Assembly: GCA_043820105.1 (NCBI GenBank)
Contig: JBDREC010000102.1
Coordinates: forward strand, 1 to 64,000
Length of the DNA stretch: 64,000 nucleotides
From: JBDREC01 sp043820105 [NCBI: Pseudomonadota bacterium]
GTDB taxonomy: Bacteria; Bdellovibrionota_F; JAHFAK01
Direction of reading: 5' to 3'
Shown: one piece after another, positions 61,504 to 64,000 of the stretch
How positions within the stretch are numbered: position 1 is the first letter of the stretch
Layout of the letters: every line of letters starts with the position of its first letter
Notes under the pieces: generated by a model
Told to the model about the DNA's origin: nothing
Database searches by the model: none
The model's input: the letters and a program-made list of their open reading frames with translations, nothing else
Position numbers and translations under genes: made by a program

Positions 61504-63219
61504 TTAATTTTTTTTAATGTCTTTTATTTTAAGGCTTATACTCTCGAACCCTCCATAAGTATCAATCCTTGGGCTAAAGGCTATCTTAATAAAATCACCT
61601 TTTTCTAAATCAGAATGTTTTCTGAACATATTAAAGGCAATGCCGTTAAATCTTTTCTTATTTTTTGTAACTACTATTTTCAAATGATTGTCGCCAACTT
61701 CTCTTATATTTTCAACTTGTACTTGTGAGCTTAAGATTGGTTCAAGATTTGAAGGACCAAAAGGTTCCATTTTTTCGATGTTTATAACCAGTTGATAATC
61801 AATTTCTGTTGCATCTACGTCCACATCTATCTCTAAGCGCTGAATAAAGTCATCAGCTGTAGTTAAATCTTTTACTGTTCTGTCAAAACTTAAAGAAAAA
61901 TCTTCGTAAGATTTTTTTAAAAGGCTAATTCCAGCGGCGTATTTATGACCACCAAATCCTTGTAAGAAATTAGAGTTTAATGAAATTGCCTCTAGTATAT
62001 GAAAGTTTTTAATACTTCTTCCTGAACCTTTACCCTTATCACCATCAAAAGACATTAAAATTGTAGGGACATAATATTTTTCAACAAGCTTACTTGCTAC
62101 AATACCAAGCACACCTTCATGCCACCCTCCATTACCTAAAACTATGGATTTTCTATCTTTTAAATAGGCACTTTTATCTATATAATTTGAAATTTCATTG
62201 AATATTTCTTTTTCAATGGCTTGTCTTTTTCGATTATGTGCATCTAGAATCTTTGCTTTTTCTAAAGAAGCTTCATAATCAGCAGAAAGCAAAATATTGA
62301 TACTATCTTCAGCTGAAGAAATTCTACCAGATGCATTAAGCCTTGGGGCCAGCATAAAAGCTATACTATAATAATCAATTTTTTTTGCACTTAAACCGCT
62401 AACTTCTTTTAAAGCATTTACTCCGGGTCTTTGAGAATTGGTAAGCATTAAAAGACCATTTTTTACAAATATTCTATTCAGATTTGTTATTGGAGCGATG
62501 TCAGCAACAGTTCCAAGAGCTACTAAATCAAGATACTCTTTCATATTTGGTTCAATTTTATTATTAAAATATCCCTTATCTCTTAAGCTTGCCCTAACTC
62601 CTGTAGCTAAATAAAATGCAACTCCAACTCCAGCGATATCTTTATAAGGAAACTCGCAGTCTTTTTGTTTTGGATCTATAATTGCATATGCTTCTGGTAA
62701 GGTTTCTGTAACTTCATGATGATCAGTAATTATTAAATCAATTCCCAGCTCTTTGGCAAGTTTCGCTTCTTTAATTGAAGTGATGCCACAATCTACGGTA
62801 ATAATTACATCTACATTTTCCTTTTTTAATTTTCGAAGGCCTGCTTCTTTAAATCCATAGCCCTCATTAAATCTTGATGGCACATAGTATATTACTCTCG
62901 TGTCTAATTTTATGAAAAACTCATACAACAATACAATAGAAGTAACACCATCAACATCATAGTCTCCGTAAATAGCTATTTTTTCTTTTTTTATAATTGC
63001 TTTTGAAATTCGTTCGCTTGCTTTTTCCAGGCCTTGAAATAGGGCAGGATCAAGCATATAAGATAGTTTTGCTAAAATATATTCTTCAAAATCTGAAGGC
63101 TTGAAAATTCCTCTGTTAATTAATATCGTTGAAAAGATGTGATTAATGTTAAGTTTGCTTGCAAGATTTTTAATTAAACTTTTGTCATTTTGTTTATAAA
63201 CCCACTTATATTGGGTCAT
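61504..63219 (-). CDS. recJ: Single-stranded-DNA 5'-3' exonuclease RecJ
   Basis: DHH-family nuclease in recombination and mismatch repair. It shows IYGDYDVDGVTS, VDCGI, the DHH-like LIITDHHEV, DIAPITNLNRIFVKNGL, LNASGRI and a DHHA1 domain with GHKYAAGISL, followed by an OB fold. The 571 residues match the normal length. The start overlaps the stop of secF by four bases, an ATGA junction showing translational coupling. secF-recJ adjacency occurs in many deltaproteobacteria. Confidence 0.95.
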   Translation of the reverse strand: MTQYKWVYKQNDKSLIKNLASKLNINHIFSTILINRGIFKPSDFEEYILAKLSYMLDPALFQGLEKASERISKAIIKKEKIAIYGDYDVDGVTSIVLLYEFFIKLDTRVIYYVPSRFNEGYGFKEAGLRKLKKENVDVIITVDCGITSIKEAKLAKELGIDLIITDHHEVTETLPEAYAIIDPKQKDCEFPYKDIAGVGVAFYLATGVRASLRDKGYFNNKIEPNMKEYLDLVALGTVADIAPITNLNRIFVKNGLLMLTNSQRPGVNALKEVSGLSAKKIDYYSIAFMLAPRLNASGRISSAEDSINILLSADYEASLEKAKILDAHNRKRQAIEKEIFNEISNYIDKSAYLKDRKSIVLGNGGWHEGVLGIVASKLVEKYYVPTILMSFDGDKGKGSGRSIKNFHILEAISLNSNFLQGFGGHKYAAGISLLKKSYEDFSLSFDRTVKDLTTADDFIQRLEIDVDVDATEIDYQLVINIEKMEPFGPSNLEPILSSQVQVENIREVGDNHLKIVVTKNKKRFNGIAFNMFRKHSDLEKGDFIKIAFSPRIDTYGGFESISLKIKDIKKN

Positions 63220-64000
63220 TGATTTTTGGCCTTTTTTCTAATTCCATCAACAAACAAAACGATAGGAGAGGCAATATATATTGAAGAATATGTACCAACT
63301 AAAACACCTATGGTTAGTGCTAAAGCAAAATCTCTAAGAATTCTTCCACCCAGAAACAATAAAGCAACAGTAACTAGTAAAGTTGTAACAGAGGTCAGTA
63401 TTGTTCTGTTAAGTGTTTGATTAATACTTGTATTAATTGTTTGTGCAAGTTCTTTTCCTTTAAACTTTTTAACATTATCTCTAATTCTATCGTAGACAAC
63501 GATGGTATCATTTAGAGAATATCCAACAATGGCTAAAAGAGCTGCTAATATTTGAAGTGAAAAATCAAGTTGAAATACTGCAAAAATACCCATTGTAATC
63601 ATAACATCATGAGCAAGAGCAATAACAGCACCTGGAGCAAAGGCTATATCAAATCTGAAGGCAATGTATAAAAGAATAAGAAAAAGAGCAACGAGCACTG
63701 CATAAACACCTTTTTGTCTGAGTTCTTTTCCAACTTTTGGTCCAACCATTTCAACTCTTTCTACTTCAACAGAACCTTCCCCAAACTTATTTAATAAGGT
63801 ATCATGAATTTTTGTTGGTACTCCTTTGAACTTAACTAAATATTCATTTTTTGTTTCTTTTCCAAATAAAGAAACTTGATCAATTACGTATTCATCTCCT
63901 AAATTTGCACCTTTAACAGCATTTTCAATATCAGCGATAGCTACCTTATCTTTAAAAGTTGCATATCCAGTATCGCCACCTCTAAACTTAAAACTAACAA
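63216..64000 (-). CDS. secF: Protein translocase subunit SecF, 3' part (5' end beyond the window)
   Basis: Inner-membrane partner of SecD that uses proton motive force to pull proteins through SecYEG. The visible part begins inside the periplasmic P1 domain (VSFKFRGGDTGYATFKDK), continues with EMVGPKVGKELRQKGVYAVL and has the TM4-5 signatures AFAPGAVIALAHDVMITMGI, IVGYSLNDTIVVYDRIRDN and TLNRTILTSVTTLLV, then a short end. The frame stays open to base 64000, so the gene continues outside. The internal Met at 63749 is not the start. Confidence 0.93.
   Translation of the reverse strand, partial: VSFKFRGGDTGYATFKDKVAIADIENAVKGANLGDEYVIDQVSLFGKETKNEYLVKFKGVPTKIHDTLLNKFGEGSVEVERVEMVGPKVGKELRQKGVYAVLVALFLILLYIAFRFDIAFAPGAVIALAHDVMITMGIFAVFQLDFSLQILAALLAIVGYSLNDTIVVYDRIRDNVKKFKGKELAQTINTSINQTLNRTILTSVTTLLVTVALLFLGGRILRDFALALTIGVLVGTYSSIYIASPIVLFVDGIRKKAKNQ

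Overview
The window is about 30% GC and reads as a chromosomal segment of a diderm (Gram-negative) bacterium. Likely outer-membrane or LPS features are HldE (ADP-heptose synthesis), a small beta-barrel protein and lipoproteins. RpoH, TatAC, PilT, a GAF/sigma-54 regulator, bactofilin next to ParAB, and the order secF-recJ fit a deltaproteobacterial or Bdellovibrionota-like lineage. That placement is an inference from gene content; no rRNA or tRNA gene is visible to settle it.

Layout. 1-8.3 kb: a sigma-54 enhancer-binding protein, an FG-GAP lipoprotein, an rpmB-barrel-unknown operon, an HU/IHF protein and a C25 (gingipain-like) lipoprotein peptidase. 8.3-14.2 kb: a compact peptide-modification (RiPP-like) locus made of a 42-residue precursor, a radical SAM/SPASM enzyme with a fused N-terminal recognition-like domain, an HPr-kinase-like ATPase and a divergent ABC exporter, flanked by two exported peptidases (C25 and M14). 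14.2-30.5 kb: rpoH, tatA-tatC, a HEPN/nucleotidyltransferase pair, pyrimidine salvage (uridine phosphorylase-like, codA), a frameshifted rimO, pilT, a Bax-inhibitor-like membrane protein, a DUF4143 ATPase with a palindromic and probably leaderless promoter, a CrtC-like protein and an RDD protein. 30.5-39.7 kb: one 8.6-kb gene for an exported 2855-residue protein with a zinc-peptidase-like motif and a C-terminal UbiB/ABC1 kinase-like domain. Its base composition is clearly higher in GC than its neighbours, and a gene remnant of similar composition lies behind it. 39.7-50.1 kb: small exported proteins, an exported GHKL-type ATPase domain, ettA, and a three-gene D-amino-acid/D-peptide operon (DUF1611, amino-acid racemase, VanX-like dipeptidase). 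50.2-53.3 kb: parA (carrying a perfect parS site), parB, bactofilin, rsmA. This suggests, but does not prove, proximity to the replication origin. 53.3-64 kb: a long minus-strand run of hisK-type phosphatase, nucleoside phosphorylase, LbH acyltransferase-like protein, two unknowns, hldE, nadD, a K+ channel, speB, pyruvoyl arginine decarboxylase, recJ and the 3' part of secF.

A recurring theme is short tandem repeats (6-, 7- and 8-mers) at gene ends or inside coding sequence: after the HPr-kinase-like gene, inside rimO, in the signal peptide of the GHKL gene, in the start of nadD and between the channel gene and speB. Several reading frames (rimO, 40.2-40.5 kb, 22.5 kb) are interrupted by single shifts, two of them beside such repeats or a homopolymer. 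These could be sequencing errors, real mutations, programmed shifts or switchable loci.
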